Shown: positions 48,026 through 57,859 of the stretch, piece by piece | Layout of the letters: every line of letters begins with the position of its first letter | How positions within the stretch are numbered: position 1 is the stretch's first letter | Assembly: GCA_019802505.1 (NCBI GenBank) | Contig: JAFMOC010000007.1 | Location: forward strand, 8,013,501-8,077,500 | Origin: Corydoras sp. C115 | Taxonomy: Eukaryota > Chordata > Actinopteri > Siluriformes > Callichthyidae | Direction: 5' to 3' | DNA: 64,000 nt | Notes under the pieces: model-generated | What the model was told of the DNA's origin: nothing | Databases searched by the model: none | What the model saw: only the letters and a program-made list of their open reading frames with translations | Made by a program: the position numbers and the translations under genes

Positions 48026-51000
48026 AGAAGGGGGTTTAAAGATAGCGAGAAAGAATTGAGCTGCTGTTTTTAATATGGCTTAACAGGGTATGAGAGAGGG
48101 TTTAACAGGGGCTGTGCAGATCAACCACTGCAGCGCCTGAGAAATCCCCCTTCATTCTCACTTACACATGCACACACAAAGCCAGCAGATTCTGGAGCAT
48201 CATAAAAGCAAAGAAGACGGTTTGCAAAAAAACGATCCAATACTCCTCAAGTTCTTTCTTAAAAGATTGAGCCAGGAAAAGAAAAAGACACTATTTTTTT
48301 TAAATTTCAAGTGAGACTACTCTAAAGACATTATTCTTTTTTATCATATGAAATTCAAAGTAAAACATTTGCAGCATCATCTGTAGACTGTAGTTTGTCA
48401 AAAAAAATAGATGATGTAAAATGCACTCTTTTTTTGTTGTTTTTTTTTAACAAAAATTATTAAAGCATAATAAAAAATGGAAGTTACAAAAAAGTCGTAG
48501 TACTCCTCAGAGTGTGTTTGTATACCTTGAAGGAGGCTTAGTGATCTGTAAAACCTGTTGTGCAAGTTATCAAAGTTTGTGGGGAAACAAATAAATAATG
48601 GGGTGTAATTTTATAACACCAAAGTCAATTAGATAGAATTCGATAGATAGAACTGCCAAGAAAGTAGGGTCTGAATAAACAAGTACACCCATACTGCATC
48701 TATAAAAAAAAAAAAATCGATTAGTAACAATCATCTGGTACTGCTAATCTTGTGCTTTTAATTAATTAATGATAATAAGCAACTTCCTATGCAAGCACAT
48801 GTTTAGGCATCTGGTCTGCAGCATTCAGAATTACAGCCAACACAACAGCAATGAAGGAAAGAGATCAGCGATGATCAATAAGAAGCAACTGTGCTGTTCA
48901 TCTATCCGAGAAGTTTTTCAAGGAGATTTAAATCATCATTTGAAAGTGAGAAAAACTGCTCACAAGTGGAAAACATAAGATAGATGGAGTGAACATGCCA
49001 GCAAATTCACAAAAAAATCTGATGCTTAATGAAAACCCAAGGATTATATTTCTGGCTCTACAGTCCATATCCATGACAGTATATTTAGTAAAAAAGAAGA
49101 CTGCACAGATATGGCTCGTTTGAAAGGGTTGCCAGGAGAAACTACAACATGGCAGCATGGCTTAAGTTGGCAAAGTTGCATGCATAGCTAAGTTGGCAAA
49201 GTTACATGCATAGCTACACACACACACACGTAACTATACCCCATTTCTCTTTTTATATAAGTTGAAATAGTCAGGCTTAATTATTAAAAGCCAATTAAAG
49301 ATATGAAATTGGTTTATTTACATCCCAAAATAGATACTTTATATGTTTTTTTTTCAAAATAGATTTATATGCCAGATTGGGATTCGAACCGGGAATCCCT
49401 AGCGCTGAGAGGTGAATGTGTTAACCACTAACCCACTGTGCCACCCTTAATCTAAAAAAATCAATTATTAAATTAGTAAGAGTGGCTTTGGGGAAAGGAA
49501 GGGAGGAAGTGAGCATTACTATTGAAAATTACTAATTACAATTACTAATTAATTGTATGTTGATTTAAAAGTTGATTTAAGAACATGTCTGTCTGTTACA
49601 GCACCACTATTCATCCAGTGTTCCGCCTGCATCATAAAGTTTCATCCTGCATGACCACATTCCATAAACATTTAAAAAAGCTGACATTGCCTTCAGTTAG
49701 ACTTGCTTTATTAGCCATTTTGCTATTTATTGAAGCAAATTCCACATTCCCATAAAGTAAGAAAAGCTTACAGACAGCAATGATTTGTTTTGCAAAATGA
49801 ATTGTCCCTAAATAACAACCTATAGCCTAACAATCTACTGTCAGCTTTTCTTTTTTCACCCCATTCATATACACCACAGTTTAAAACAAACCTAAATATA
49901 AAAAAAACATTTAGAATTACATTACATTCAAAATTTTAATATTTCATGAAATGTACTTTGGATGGTTTTACATGCCAACAAAATTATTTTATTATTAAAT
50001 AACGACTACATTTGGTATTGCTGGTATTACTGCTGGTATTTAACCATAACTTCATTTACAAAAATACATCAAACACACGGGTAAAGGAGAGATAAAGGTC
50101 TGAACCAGATATTTGTGATTCTGTAATTCAATATACACATTTGAAAAGAACATACCTTTAACATGAGCAAAGGGTGAGGAACACAGGTCAATCAGGACAT
50201 CTAACATTGTACCCCGCGTCACCAAACATGGGTTCTGTCTGAAACAAAGCGTGTAATATCATAAGCCACAACCATCTGATTGAAAGCCAGAAAACACTAC
50301 TATTTTAGCAGATCATATATGGTTCCCTAGTAAACATGTTAAAAGCAATGCCAGAATATTATTATTCGGGTGCAAGAGGTGATTTGATGCCCAGAGGAGT
50401 AACAAAACATTCTCAGATCAGCCACAAGTGGAAAGTGAATGTGGACAATTTAGAGAGTGGGTCATAGAGGAGAAAGAGAGTGCGAGAGAGAGAGAGAACA
50501 CATTGCAGTGAACACTCACTGCCATGTGTGAGAACAAGAGGTCTAGTATTCAGTCCTGATGTCAAGGTTTCATCACTCAGATATTAATAACACCCGCCCC
50601 CTCTCCACACACACACGCACCCCTACTGTCTTTTTGTCTCACACGTGGAATGTGTGCTTTTTCTCAATTCCACCTGCAGATTTTCAAAGCCCATGTTTCA
50701 GAGGCTTCAGAGCATTATGGTTCATTTGAACTATCTTGAGCTTTGGAGCAACACCGTTCACACAAAATAAATTTAAAAGCATCACAGTTCACACACAATA
50801 CATTTAAAGCAAATGTAGAGGCCTTGTAGTTTAGTAAAATGCAAAACTGTTTTAAGGTAGAAGGTGGTTACATTGTATAGTGAGGCCGGTTCCAGTTTAG
50901 ATCATCTTTTGAAATATAAAAGTATGTCACTTACAATGCAGTGTAATCAGAAAAAAAAAACTGAACAATTCAGCAATTGAGTTCACAAGTCAAACAGGAA

Positions 51001-54000
51001 GAATCTAAATCTGAGATTCAAAAAATCCTTACTCTAAACCAGACTCTGTTAGTGGTAGTGATTAAACTAAGATATTGTGGATTAGTGGACACCTGGGCAG
51101 ATCTGGAGGGACGAGTGATCAAACACAAGATCAACATTGAATGGCTCGCTGAACAGGAATTTATGCCATCGTTTTAATCAAGCACTACCATAAGGCTGGA
51201 GAGTTTTTCACCCATCACGTTTTACACAATGTTATAGCTTTAAGAAAAGCTACTGTTCATGGTTAAAATTAAAAAAAAAATATGATAAAAGTTGAAGGTA
51301 TAGCTGTGATAAGCAAAACAGCAAGCATAATTAGACACATTTTAATTGAAATACTTTTGCAATGCACATTTGCTGTGCAAGTACTTCCCAAAAATTGTTT
51401 AGTGAAACATGATTCACAAGTTCCTGGTATTTGGTAATAACAAAACTTATTATTATATGATTTCTAAAGAGGGCATTATTCATGTCGCAGCATATTTTAT
51501 GCAAACTGGAAAAAGTGCTCCATTTAGCAGTGTAAAAATAAAACGCCTTACATCAAGTAAAACCAATATGCTTGAGAATCAGTCATGGGGTGCTAAAATC
51601 ATGGGTATCTTAACAATACAATGACGATCTAAACAATTGACTTAATTGACTTTGAAATAATTCTATAATATTATACTAATACTAGATAATTTAACTTGGA
51701 GTAATAACTCCTTGTTAATTTTTGCCAAATTTGCCCACTTTTATACATGCTTCACAAATATCTATTTATGTAGGAAACAGTAGCTAGATAAGTGTTCTAT
51801 AATTTAATGATGTTTGTTTGAATAATGCATTTTATAATAAAATATTGTTCTTAAGCATTTGTGCAGAACTCTATCAACCAGTACTAAACCAAACCAAGGT
51901 GTAGATAATTGTAACATGCCCAACACCGAGGACAGGACAGGATTTGCCAGACCCAAATCAAGATATCATTTACAGTTACATGGCTACCACACAATTTTCA
52001 CTGTATTATGTGTCTATAGCACAGCCAACTGTACATCATGTTTATAATTAATTTATCTCTGTACATACTGTGGATGCTGTATATTCTGTACATTATTGCA
52101 CTCTGCATGTTTTATGTTGTTGCCTTGCCTTTTTAATTGTTACACGTGTAATGACAATAAAGCTAAAGCTAATCTAATTCAAAAAGTGCTGTCTTTTCAC
52201 ATGTGCTGCTAATAAAACTCTCCCCTTTCTTAAGCCCCCCCCCACTTTTCTTCACAGATGACACCGATGAGCACCATCACCTCACACGTTTCCTTGGCCT
52301 TGCCTCGCATTCAAAAATCAGCATTTAACCACACAGTACTGACAATTACATAGACATTTAAACTCAACAGACCTCAAGAACAAGCTCAATGACTAAACAT
52401 ATTTCTATTGCACTTACTGATGGATTTCTCAACTTCAAACTGTTCCCAGAAACACCAATAGGGCTATTCTCTGTAAAAGGGTGGATCATTACTCAACCAT
52501 CAACAATGCTTTCTGCACTCATGGCTTCCAACAATTTTTACCACACAAATCCTCATTGTTAAAAAAAGGCATTTGAAGCTGCCTGTAGACTACTTGCAAG
52601 AATGTAATATGGTCATATAAAAACAAACATTGACATTTGTTATGAGAACACCATGTTATGAAGAAGAAATGGATCTGGATAAAAGTTTAGCAAATGTATA
52701 CTAAAGTTGTAAAGAGGTGATTAGTGTCTTTATACAGCATCTTAAAGCAAAAAGCACTTAAATCAAAGCACTTCCATGTAGCAAATACATTTTGGTTATT
52801 GTGCTACTTGCTACTACTTGTTGACCTTACTATGAGTTGGAATTATTTTCTTCTTTTGCTGCAGTTTTATTGAGCCAACATGAAAAATGTTACAAATTCC
52901 AACAAATCAGGTCAGCTACAGTTTTGTTCAAGCCAAATGCATCATTGGTAAGGTATTTAATAAAAGCTGGTGTTAGCAAAAGAGAATCTAAATAAACTAC
53001 AAGACTATAAACTTTTTTTAGTCAGAAGGGCATTCAGTTTATTTATTTAGATGCTATATGTAATGCCAACTAGAGGATAATGCTTTAATCAATCAAACTC
53101 ACAATCAAAACAAATTTAAAGTTTAAATGCAGGCCAGATCTTGTCATTATTTGGAACCACTGATTCAGTGCTAAAAACAAGTATAAGTAGAAATAAATAT
53201 GTAGAACACCTTCACCTTGAGTGGAAATCAAGGTTTTTCTTTTTATTGTTCTACAAATGCAAATTACAAAATGTTTGCACAGGTATTTAGGTACCAAAAA
53301 TAGTGGTTACAACCAAAAACTGCTGTTTAGGTTTTTCCAATAGCTCACTGTGGAACATGTGGGGGGGGGCACTTATTCAGTCCAGTTGTGCAAGTACTCC
53401 CACTTAAAAAGATGAGAGAGGCCTGTAATTGACATCATAAGTAGACCAATGAGAAAAATAGAGACACAATGAGAAAAATAATTCAGAAAAATCACATTGT
53501 CTGATTTTTAAAGAATTTATTTGCAAATAATAATGGAAAATAAGTAGTTGGTCACCTACAAACAAGCAACATTTCTGTCTGTCAAAGACCTATAACTTCC
53601 TCTTTAAGACGCTCCTCTGTCCTTCACTCATTACTTGTGTTAATGGCACCTGTTTGAACTCATTAACAGTATAAAAGACACCTGCCCATAACCTCAAACA
53701 GTCACACTCTAAATTCCACTATGGTGAAGACCAAAGAGTTGTCAAAGGACACCAGAAACAAAATTGTAGACCTGCACCAGGTAGGGAAAACAGAAATCTA
53801 CTGTGGGAGCAATAATCAGAAAATGGAAGACCTACAAGACCACTGCTAATCTTCCTCGATCAGGGGCTCCACGCAAGATCTCAGCCCATGGGGTCAAAAT
53901 GATCACAAGAACGGTAAGTAAAAATCCCAGGGGGGACCAGAGGCTACCGTCAGTAACACACTATGCTGCCAGGGACTCAGATCTTGCAGTGCCAGACGTG

Positions 54001-57000
54001 TCCCCCTGCTTAAGCCAGTAAACTAGAGTTTGCTAGAGAGCATTTGGATTTTCAAAGTAGAACTGTTTGGTACAAACACAAGAGGAGAGTGAATGCTGAG
54101 TTGCATCCAAAGAACACCATACCAACTGTGAAGTATGGGGGAGGCAACATCATGCTCTGGGGCTGTTTCTCTGCAAAGGGAACAGGACGACTGGTCCGTG
54201 TACATGAAAAAAAATGAATGGGGCCATGTATTGTGAGATTTTGAGTGCAAACCTCCTCTCATCAGCAAGGGAATTAAAATGAAATGTGGTTGGGTCTTTC
54301 GACATAACAATGATCACAAGCACACTGCCAGGGCAACAAAGGAGTGGCTTCGTAAGAAGCATTTCAAAGTCCTGGAGTGGCTAAGCCAGTCTCCAGATCT
54401 CAACCCCATCAAAATCCTTTGGAGGGAGTTAAAAGTCTGTGTTGCTCACCGACAGCCCCAAAACATCACTGCCCTAGAGGAGATCTGCATGGAGGAATCT
54501 GCCAACAAAACAGCAAATGGTGTGTGCCAACTTTGTAAAGACTTACAGAAAACATTTGACCTCTGTCATTGCCAACAAAGGATATATAACAAAGTATTGA
54601 GATGATCTTTTGTTATTGACCAAATACATATTTTTCCACAATTATTTACAAATAAATTCTTTAAAAATCAGACTCATATCTTATATTCTGATTGTTTTCT
54701 CAATTTGTATCTAATAGTTGAAGTCTACCTATGGTGACTGACTAAATACCCCCCCCCCCCACTGTACATATATACACATTTGCATAACTTTGATTGCTTT
54801 TAAGTCATTCAGTCATAATTATTACTATGCTGGATCTTTGACATTTTCAAAAACTTTTGTTCTGTTGTTGGTTATAACTAAATAGAGATTAGAACAGATT
54901 TATATGGCAGTTAAGAAAGTTAATGTTGTGTTCCAGGTATTTTTTAGCATGGCGTTTATAGATTCCAAACTGATGCACTTTCGCACTTTTCTCATAAATT
55001 ATGGAAAAATTAAAATCATCATTTTGCACTTTTAACTATTTACAAATTTTAATTCCATATAACAATCTTGTACATCTGTTGTGTAATTTTTTTTCTAGAA
55101 CATTTCTATTGTAAATCATTTAGCCCCAACTTGGTCAAACTAGATCACTAGGGTAGGCAAACTGTAAATCAGCAGTATTAAGTGGCACTGTGGGAGTGTT
55201 TGAGCAGCAGGTCACCGTGTCATGCTCCACTCTGCAAGAAGTGAGCAGGTCTGCACTAAGGGCAAGAAGAAAACAAGAGTTCAACCTTTGAAATGTAAGC
55301 TGATCTAAGAGCAAAACAAAAAGTTTCTCATACAGACGAGCTTTAAGCCCTAAAGCCTTTCTTCAAAAGGAGGTGAGCTCATCACATTATACACGCTACA
55401 CAAGTCAGAGGACAGGTACGGCCTTGTCAGCAGTATTTTGATATGAAGGCTAATAATCTACAGGGTCATCTGCAGGTTATTATGGAACTAAGAAAAGTTT
55501 TAAAGTGCAGAATAAGTCAGAAAAAGCAACATGCTGAACTAATAATTAACCTAAAAAGAAACTAAATCAGTTTTAGAACTGTCACAAGCTTCTTTTTAAA
55601 TAAATGTGAACATTTTAAGACTAAGACTATTTTTTGCATTTTTAAAAAACATCCTTGTTTAACAATAACCTTGCTGAAGCTGTCCCTATCCTCATAAGCT
55701 ATGATCACGTACCAGCTAAAAGTTTGGACACACTTCCTTTTTGTTCCATTGTGTTCCATTTTCTCCAATTATCATATAAATGGACTTTGTAGTTTTGCAA
55801 TTACAGATTGTAGTACATATCTTTTCATTGTTTTGTTAGTCCCCTGTCCTCTATTGGCCAGGACTATCACAGAACAGGTATAATTTGGATTAGGGCTGCA
55901 ACTAACGATTATTTTTTCGATTAATCGATGAATCGGAATAATAAAAAAAAATTAAAAAATTTCCATGTCCTACATTTACATTTAATCATTATTAAAGTCA
56001 TTTAGCAGACGCTTTTATCCAAAGATGTATATTTTTCAGTAAAATTATTCTATGGTATAGTATTATATATAGTAATTTTATTCAAAATTTTTAAGTTAAC
56101 ATTTCCTGTAATTAATGAAAAACACAATGAAAGAAATAGTGTATCATCTAAACATCCGTCACTTAACAACAAAAGTCAACTCCAAATAACATCATACTCA
56201 GTTGCCCTCATTAATGAACCAAATATTGTCTGTTCTGTAGACTATTGGAAAAAAATAATTAACAAATGAACCAATTAACAATCAGCTATTGAAAAAACCT
56301 CTTGTGTGAAATGTCAATTGGACACCGGGACATATGTGGCTGCTTTGCACAAGGCTTCCCGTTTGTCTTGACGCAACGCGGTCCAAAAGCTTTTGTAAAC
56401 ACGCGCTTGCATACTTTTACGCCATGCGCGTCCATCCCCCGGTCCCCTGCTATAAAACCAGGACATTTCCTCACTTTAAAAAATAAACGGGACAGGACGT
56501 GAAATACGGACATGTCCCGGGAAATACGGACATATTCGTATAACGGACGTTAAGACACATTCTCTATTGCCGTTATTATCCAGTGAACAACCAAATACAG
56601 CATGAAGCTGCTCTGCCGGTCTGATAGCGTGACGTTGATTCACTTTAAACTAAAGAACCTCGTGACGTAGTGATTTATCTGCTGTTCAGCTTCATCCTCA
56701 TCAGTGTTTAGTTTCAGGTGGTGGATCATCACCGTGGTGCTCCGTGTAGCTCAGTTCATTTTCGCAGAGCTCGCATGTTCCATGTTCTTTATTTGTGATG
56801 GTGAAGCTCCCGCAGTTTGGATTTAAACGGAAGCTTGTTTTCTGTGTTGGCTGTGTTTCATTTCTGCGATTTATCAACTTGTATTGCAGACTTCGCCTCG
56901 TTCTGTTCAACCGCTATTTTTTTCCAGCATTATTGAAGCGCTGCAGGTGACGTAAGCGGTTACGACATTGCAAGTAACATAACTGCTGATACCATATGGG

Positions 57001-57859
57001 CTGGTTTAAGCATTTATAAAGCTACTGGTATACTGTAATTTTCACACAGTCATTTCTCAGAAAAGATGAGTAATGTTAAAATATCAAGTGAGCAGCAAAA
57101 AAACTAACAAAAAAAACACATTTTAAATTATTCATTCATTCATTATCTCCCGCTTTATCCTCTATTAGGGTCGCGGTGGGGTTTCCCATGCCCATCCAGG
57201 GGAGAACATCTCGGGCGCTGGGCAGATAGACCCAGGACAGGGCCAATCCATCGCTGGGCACACACTCACTCACACAGACACACTCTATATGGGGCAATTT
57301 TGAGAATTCAATTGACTTGATCCATGTTTTTGGACTGTGGGAGGAAACCGGAGAACCCGGAGGAAACCCACGCAGACACGGGGAGAACATGTAAACTCCA
57401 CCCAGATAGGGATTCGACCCGGGAATCCCTAGCGCTGAGAGGCGAACGTGCTAACCACTAAGCCACCGTGCCGCCCATTTTTAATTAAAGAAAGGTAAAA
57501 CATTCAACCAAGAAACATTTCAATAGCAAATCTATTAACCCTAATCATGAATTAAGATACACTGCTCCACATCAAGAAAAGCAAGATGGCGGTTAATGTA
57601 ACACATCTAAGAAATTATTTTGGCAGTAAAAATATTCTGAATGAACTATACCTTACCATTATGGAGTTTGAGGTGTATTATGTTTTGCAATGTAAATAAT
57701 AATTTGTCATTTTTGACAAATACAGGTTTGTGTGTGTGTTTACCTTCTGGCCAACCATAACCTTTCCATAAGGGCCTTGATAAGCTCATTGTTCTGATCT
57801 TCTCCTGGTGTCTGGGGTCGATGATTGTCCACCAAATAAGAGCGCAACAAAAAGAGCAC
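27972..57859 (-). CDS. thada: THADA-like protein, C-terminal part (9 exons, 5' end outside window)
   Basis: Nine minus-strand exons, each listed separately, join with matching phases (0-2, 2-1, 1-0, 0-2, 2-0, 0-1, 1-1, 1-0, 0-stop) into 1,539 nt, or 512 residues plus stop. Human THADA has about 1,950 residues, so roughly the last quarter is present. The visible part is leucine-rich helical sequence of HEAT/armadillo type; the DUF2428 core would lie upstream, outside the window. THADA is the vertebrate counterpart of yeast Trm732, the partner of Trm7/FTSJ1 for 2'-O-methylation of tRNA position 32; the fly protein has been linked to SERCA and thermogenesis. The identification rests on motifs such as GDLNLWAEP near the C terminus, the exon pattern, and the position directly upstream of zfp36l2 as in human. 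No frame breaks are seen. One intron has a GC donor. Confidence 0.88.
28284..29472 (-). other. thada intron (last)
   Basis: This 1,189-nt intron contains no gene. A Tc1-like scrap is at 28905-28965; the rest is unannotated AT-rich sequence. Confidence 0.6.
28905..28965 (+). mobile_element. Tc1-like transposase scrap
   Basis: Plus-strand AILPVKYGGGNIMLWEYF matches the conserved VKYGGGNIMLWG block. Flanks up to about 28690 and 29160 may belong to it but are too decayed to align by eye. Confidence 0.5.
29473..29642 (-). CDS. thada: thada exon
   Basis: This 170-nt exon has acceptor TTCTTTTAG and donor CTG|GTAACT, phase 1 to 0. It begins with the second base of a glycine codon (G-SATGSVSSPVAVQMGMGVL) and ends AEVDNKKTLDL. 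Between lie hydrophobic helices (LLQVWGQVAIGIITLTEWLL). Confidence 0.87.
33938..34275 (+). mobile_element. tRNA-derived SINE, full length
   Basis: It begins GGCGGCACAGTGGCTAAGTGG with a pol III A box (TGGCTAAGTGG) and a degraded B box (GCTTCGATTCC), followed by a conserved body. It ends in GGATAAAGCGGAAG and an (ATGG)n tail. A C-run at 34217-34240 interrupts the 3' part. This copy defines the sense orientation of the family. Confidence 0.85.
34485..34925. repeat. Pyrimidine-rich satellite, TTCGTGTCTGTCTCTCTC-like unit
   Basis: About 440 bp of CT/GT-rich sequence with repeated TTCGTGTCTGTCTCTCTC-type units. It is open in several frames on both strands only because the repeat lacks stops. Confidence 0.85.
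35290..35650 (+). mobile_element. LINE 3' end (reverse-transcriptase C-terminus and 3'UTR)
   Basis: Plus-strand frame APFYINDLLCPY, then WPLRSSDQLLLVVPRSHLKL and DDQAFSVAAPHL, matches the C-terminal part of fish non-LTR ORF2 proteins. It is followed by a 3'UTR with ACTTTGGTCAAAGTTGTG and a TATAAAAATTAATTTATTTA end. A stop interrupts the frame right after AAPHL, and the 5' part is absent. Confidence 0.65.
35903..36025 (-). CDS. thada: thada exon, symmetric 123 nt
   Basis: This exon has acceptor GTTTCAG and donor ACGG|GTATAT, phase 1 to 1. It encodes ISNTLSLWHSLFTLLQDEDQ then VRDLAADFIGHVPTHLTNT. DVRDLAADFIG is a typical HEAT-repeat helix. Because its length divides by three and both phases are 1, skipping it would keep the frame. 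Confidence 0.87.
36026..36120 (-). other. thada 95-nt GC-AG intron with (GT)14 before the acceptor
   Basis: The intron begins GCAAGT and ends (GT)14-TTCAG; the repeat occupies 36031-36058. There is practically no pyrimidine tract other than the repeat itself. Reading frames on both sides agree only with this splice. Confidence 0.8.
36031..36058. repeat. (AC)14 at a thada 3' splice site
   Basis: On the thada strand this is (GT)14, ending 5 nt before the exon; see the intron entry and findings. Confidence 0.95.
36121..36277 (-). CDS. thada: thada exon with GC donor
   Basis: This 157-nt exon has acceptor TGTAG|GAATTG, phase 0 to 1. It encodes ELGGTALASTARWVTLLTQC, then a lysine-rich helix and TPAFLTSTNVLI. 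The donor is AG|GCAAGT, the standard consensus of GC-AG introns. The nearest GT, 4 nt downstream, would break the frame with the next exon. Confidence 0.85.
36278..37672 (-). other. thada intron
   Basis: A 1,395-nt AT-rich intron; I see no repeats or genes apart from a short (CT)n(CA)n at about 36733-36756. Confidence 0.55.
37673..37745 (-). CDS. thada: thada exon (short)
   Basis: This 73-nt exon has acceptor CTGTTTTAG and donor TTG|GTGAGG, phase 2 to 0. It encodes LELHCAALCLASRMMVYLQN and KTPL. It was found because the flanking exons needed a phase-2-to-0 exon; it is the only fitting candidate I see in the interval. Confidence 0.83.
39925..40030 (-). mobile_element. SINE/LINE-tail element, inverted copy
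   Basis: Minus-strand copy of the same tail (GTAAGTCGCTTTAGATAAAA), facing the plus-strand copy about 130 bp away. Confidence 0.6.
40155..40350 (+). mobile_element. SINE/LINE-tail element
   Basis: A close copy of 9222-9410 from CTTTAACAAATACCTGT through the GGATAAAAGCGTCTGC tail, with an (AAATGT)n end. Confidence 0.65.
40796..41015 (-). mobile_element. tRNA-derived SINE, internally deleted
   Basis: Tail, 3' body, then a jump to the last bases of the head (CTAAGCCACCGTGCCACCC), so the middle of the head is deleted. Confidence 0.75.
41081..41190 (+). mobile_element. Second SINE family, head fragment
   Basis: Plus-strand ATTCAGTGGTTAAGG and GTTCAAATCCCAAGTTCACC, then GTGGGTCCTTGAGCAAAGCA, follow the copy at 14905-15106 in order. 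Confidence 0.6.
41418..41542 (-). CDS. thada: thada exon
   Basis: This 125-nt exon has acceptor CTTCTTAG and donor CACAG|GTAAGC, phase 0 to 2. It encodes VLEVLTVLPLSSVLPWQDSW followed by TDEEALDHLLFVAETSTH. It continues the previous exon as CLAK-VLEVL. Confidence 0.87.
41543..44969 (-). other. thada intron
   Basis: This 3.4-kb intron has a (CA)n microsatellite at 43663-43700. Two stretches (41940-42160 and 43540-43900) look less AT-rich than their surroundings. No gene is recognised. Confidence 0.5.
43663..43700. repeat. (CA)n microsatellite
   Basis: An imperfect CA run inside a less AT-rich block. Confidence 0.9.
44970..45349 (-). CDS. thada: thada exon
   Basis: The largest exon here (380 nt) has acceptor CCTTTCAG and donor AAG|GTAAGA, phase 1 to 0. 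It begins at the D of DSSIKKLRSEM and ends HEPHPGCLAK. It contains leucine-rich helices typical of HEAT repeats, such as DLVRHLLMCPHYEVRQVALD. An internal ATG opens a long frame at 45320, but the frame continues upstream to the acceptor. Confidence 0.9.
45752..45779. repeat. (AC)n microsatellite
   Basis: Uninterrupted AC run of 14 units. Confidence 0.95.
46575..46790 (-). repeat. Fragment of the same dispersed repeat family
   Basis: The stretch ATTGTCCATTTTATCGGTTT to ACCATCACAAAGCAGGGATT runs through the family's end region in reverse. Confidence 0.45.
47265..47765 (+). pseudogene. Degenerate Tc1-like transposase relic
   Basis: Plus-strand fragments PTVKHGEG, GCFRASGTRCLKPVHG, PSNRIMSQN, then NLRQLEQFAQ and LQKPLDC follow the order of a Tc1 transposase from the VKHGGG motif to the C terminus. 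They are broken by many stops and frame changes. Confidence 0.6.
47952..48026. repeat. (GT)n microsatellite
   Basis: About 60 bp of GT flanked by short AG tracts. Confidence 0.95.
49164..49215. repeat. 26-bp tandem duplication
   Basis: The unit AAGTTGGCAAAGTT-G/A-CATGCATAGCT occurs twice with one mismatch. Confidence 0.9.
49372..49446 (-). mobile_element. tRNA-derived SINE, head only
   Basis: Only the tRNA-like head with the B box (GGTTCGAATCC) remains. It could be mistaken for a tRNA gene but continues the family sequence. Confidence 0.75.
50156..50238 (-). CDS. thada: thada exon
   Basis: This 83-nt exon has acceptor TTGTTTCAG and donor AAAG|GTATG, phase 2 to 1. Only one frame is open across it, giving QNPCLVTRGTMLDVLIDLCS and SPFAHVK. 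It joins the previous exon as LARR-QNPC. Confidence 0.85.
51990..52190 (+). mobile_element. LINE-like 3' end
   Basis: T-rich 3'UTR-like sequence ends in GTAATGACAATAAAGCTAAA and a short imperfect repeat (GCTAATCTAATTC), as at the 3' ends of several fish LINEs. No coding part is recognised. Confidence 0.45.
53356..54764 (+). mobile_element. Tc1-like DNA transposon, defective, with long inverted repeats
   Basis: Transposase reads on the plus strand from MVKTKELSKDTRNKIVDLHQ (about 53720) to HCQQRIYNKVLR (ending 54602), but needs several frame changes and meets stops. Recognisable parts are an N-terminal helix-turn-helix, VKYGGGNIMLWGCF, and the C-terminal half 54279-54602. In that half the second catalytic Asp is Asn (HNNDHKHTA) and the catalytic Glu is Lys (DLNPIKILW). 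The ends form inverted repeats: CTGATTTTTAAAGAATTTAT at 53500-53520 recurs inverted near 54655-54675, and the outer G-run at 53361-53369 mirrors the C-run at 54749-54760. Boundaries are approximate, as the outermost bases are mutated. The consensus is familiar from Tc1 elements common in fish. Confidence 0.85.
53720..54605 (+). pseudogene. Tc1-like transposase pseudogene
   Basis: Inside the element above; only the last third (54279-54605) is one open frame. Frame breaks near 53770-53830 and 53910, plus in-frame stops between 54000 and 54240, interrupt the coding sequence. With two of the three DDE residues replaced it cannot encode an active enzyme. Confidence 0.8.
55891..56967. mobile_element. 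hAT-type element copy 1, opposite orientation, truncated
   Basis: Starts TAGGGCTGCAACTAACGATT at 55891. It shares with copy 2, inverted, the subterminal sequence, the SINE-like tail, the coding segment (56910-56701) and a CpG-rich block up to 56967. There the similarity stops, so the other terminal ~100 bp is missing. It also contains a segment (about 56286-56560) that copy 2 lacks. Confidence 0.65.
56701..56910 (-). pseudogene. Coding relic in hAT copy 1 (BED-finger-like)
   Basis: This 69-codon frame shares CELCENELSYTEHHGDD and PETKH with the corresponding frame in copy 2 (KLCENELTCTEHHGDD). The C-x2-C followed by a distal H resembles the BED zinc finger that opens many hAT transposases, but the spacing is degenerate. 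It could instead be a captured fragment of another gene. Confidence 0.4.
57133..57476 (-). mobile_element. tRNA-derived SINE, full length
   Basis: Same family, opposite strand, with an (ATTC)n tail at the left and an intact A box (TGGCTTAGTGG) and B-box region at the right. It is one of the least decayed copies. Confidence 0.85.
57744..57859 (-). CDS. thada: thada exon (first in window)
   Basis: This 116-nt exon has acceptor CTCTGCAG and donor AG|GTAAAC. It enters in phase 0 and leaves in phase 2. It encodes VLFLLRSYLVDNHRPQTPGE, an acidic NNE segment and ALMERLWLARR. The next exon upstream is not in the window. Confidence 0.85.

Larger units (their letters stand above)
45350..50155 (-). other. 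thada intron
   Basis: This 4.8-kb intron holds (CA)14 at 45752-45779, a dispersed-repeat fragment (46575-46790), a Tc1 relic (47265-47765), a long (GT)n (47952-48026), a 26-bp tandem duplication (49164-49215) and a SINE head (49372-49446). Confidence 0.55.
50239..57743 (-). other. thada intron, heavily invaded by transposons
   Basis: This 7.5-kb intron contains a LINE 3' end (about 51990-52190), a Tc1 element (53356-54764), a hAT copy (55891-56967) and a full SINE (57133-57476). Nothing is recognised in 50240-51980, 52200-53350 or 54770-55880. Confidence 0.55.

Noticed and set aside
49372..49446. Possible tRNA gene (A and B box like sequence)
   Set aside because: The sequence continues the SINE family consensus and does not fold into a cloverleaf with a plausible anticodon arm by eye; the same applies to the heads at 14636, 33938, 57420 and 63790.
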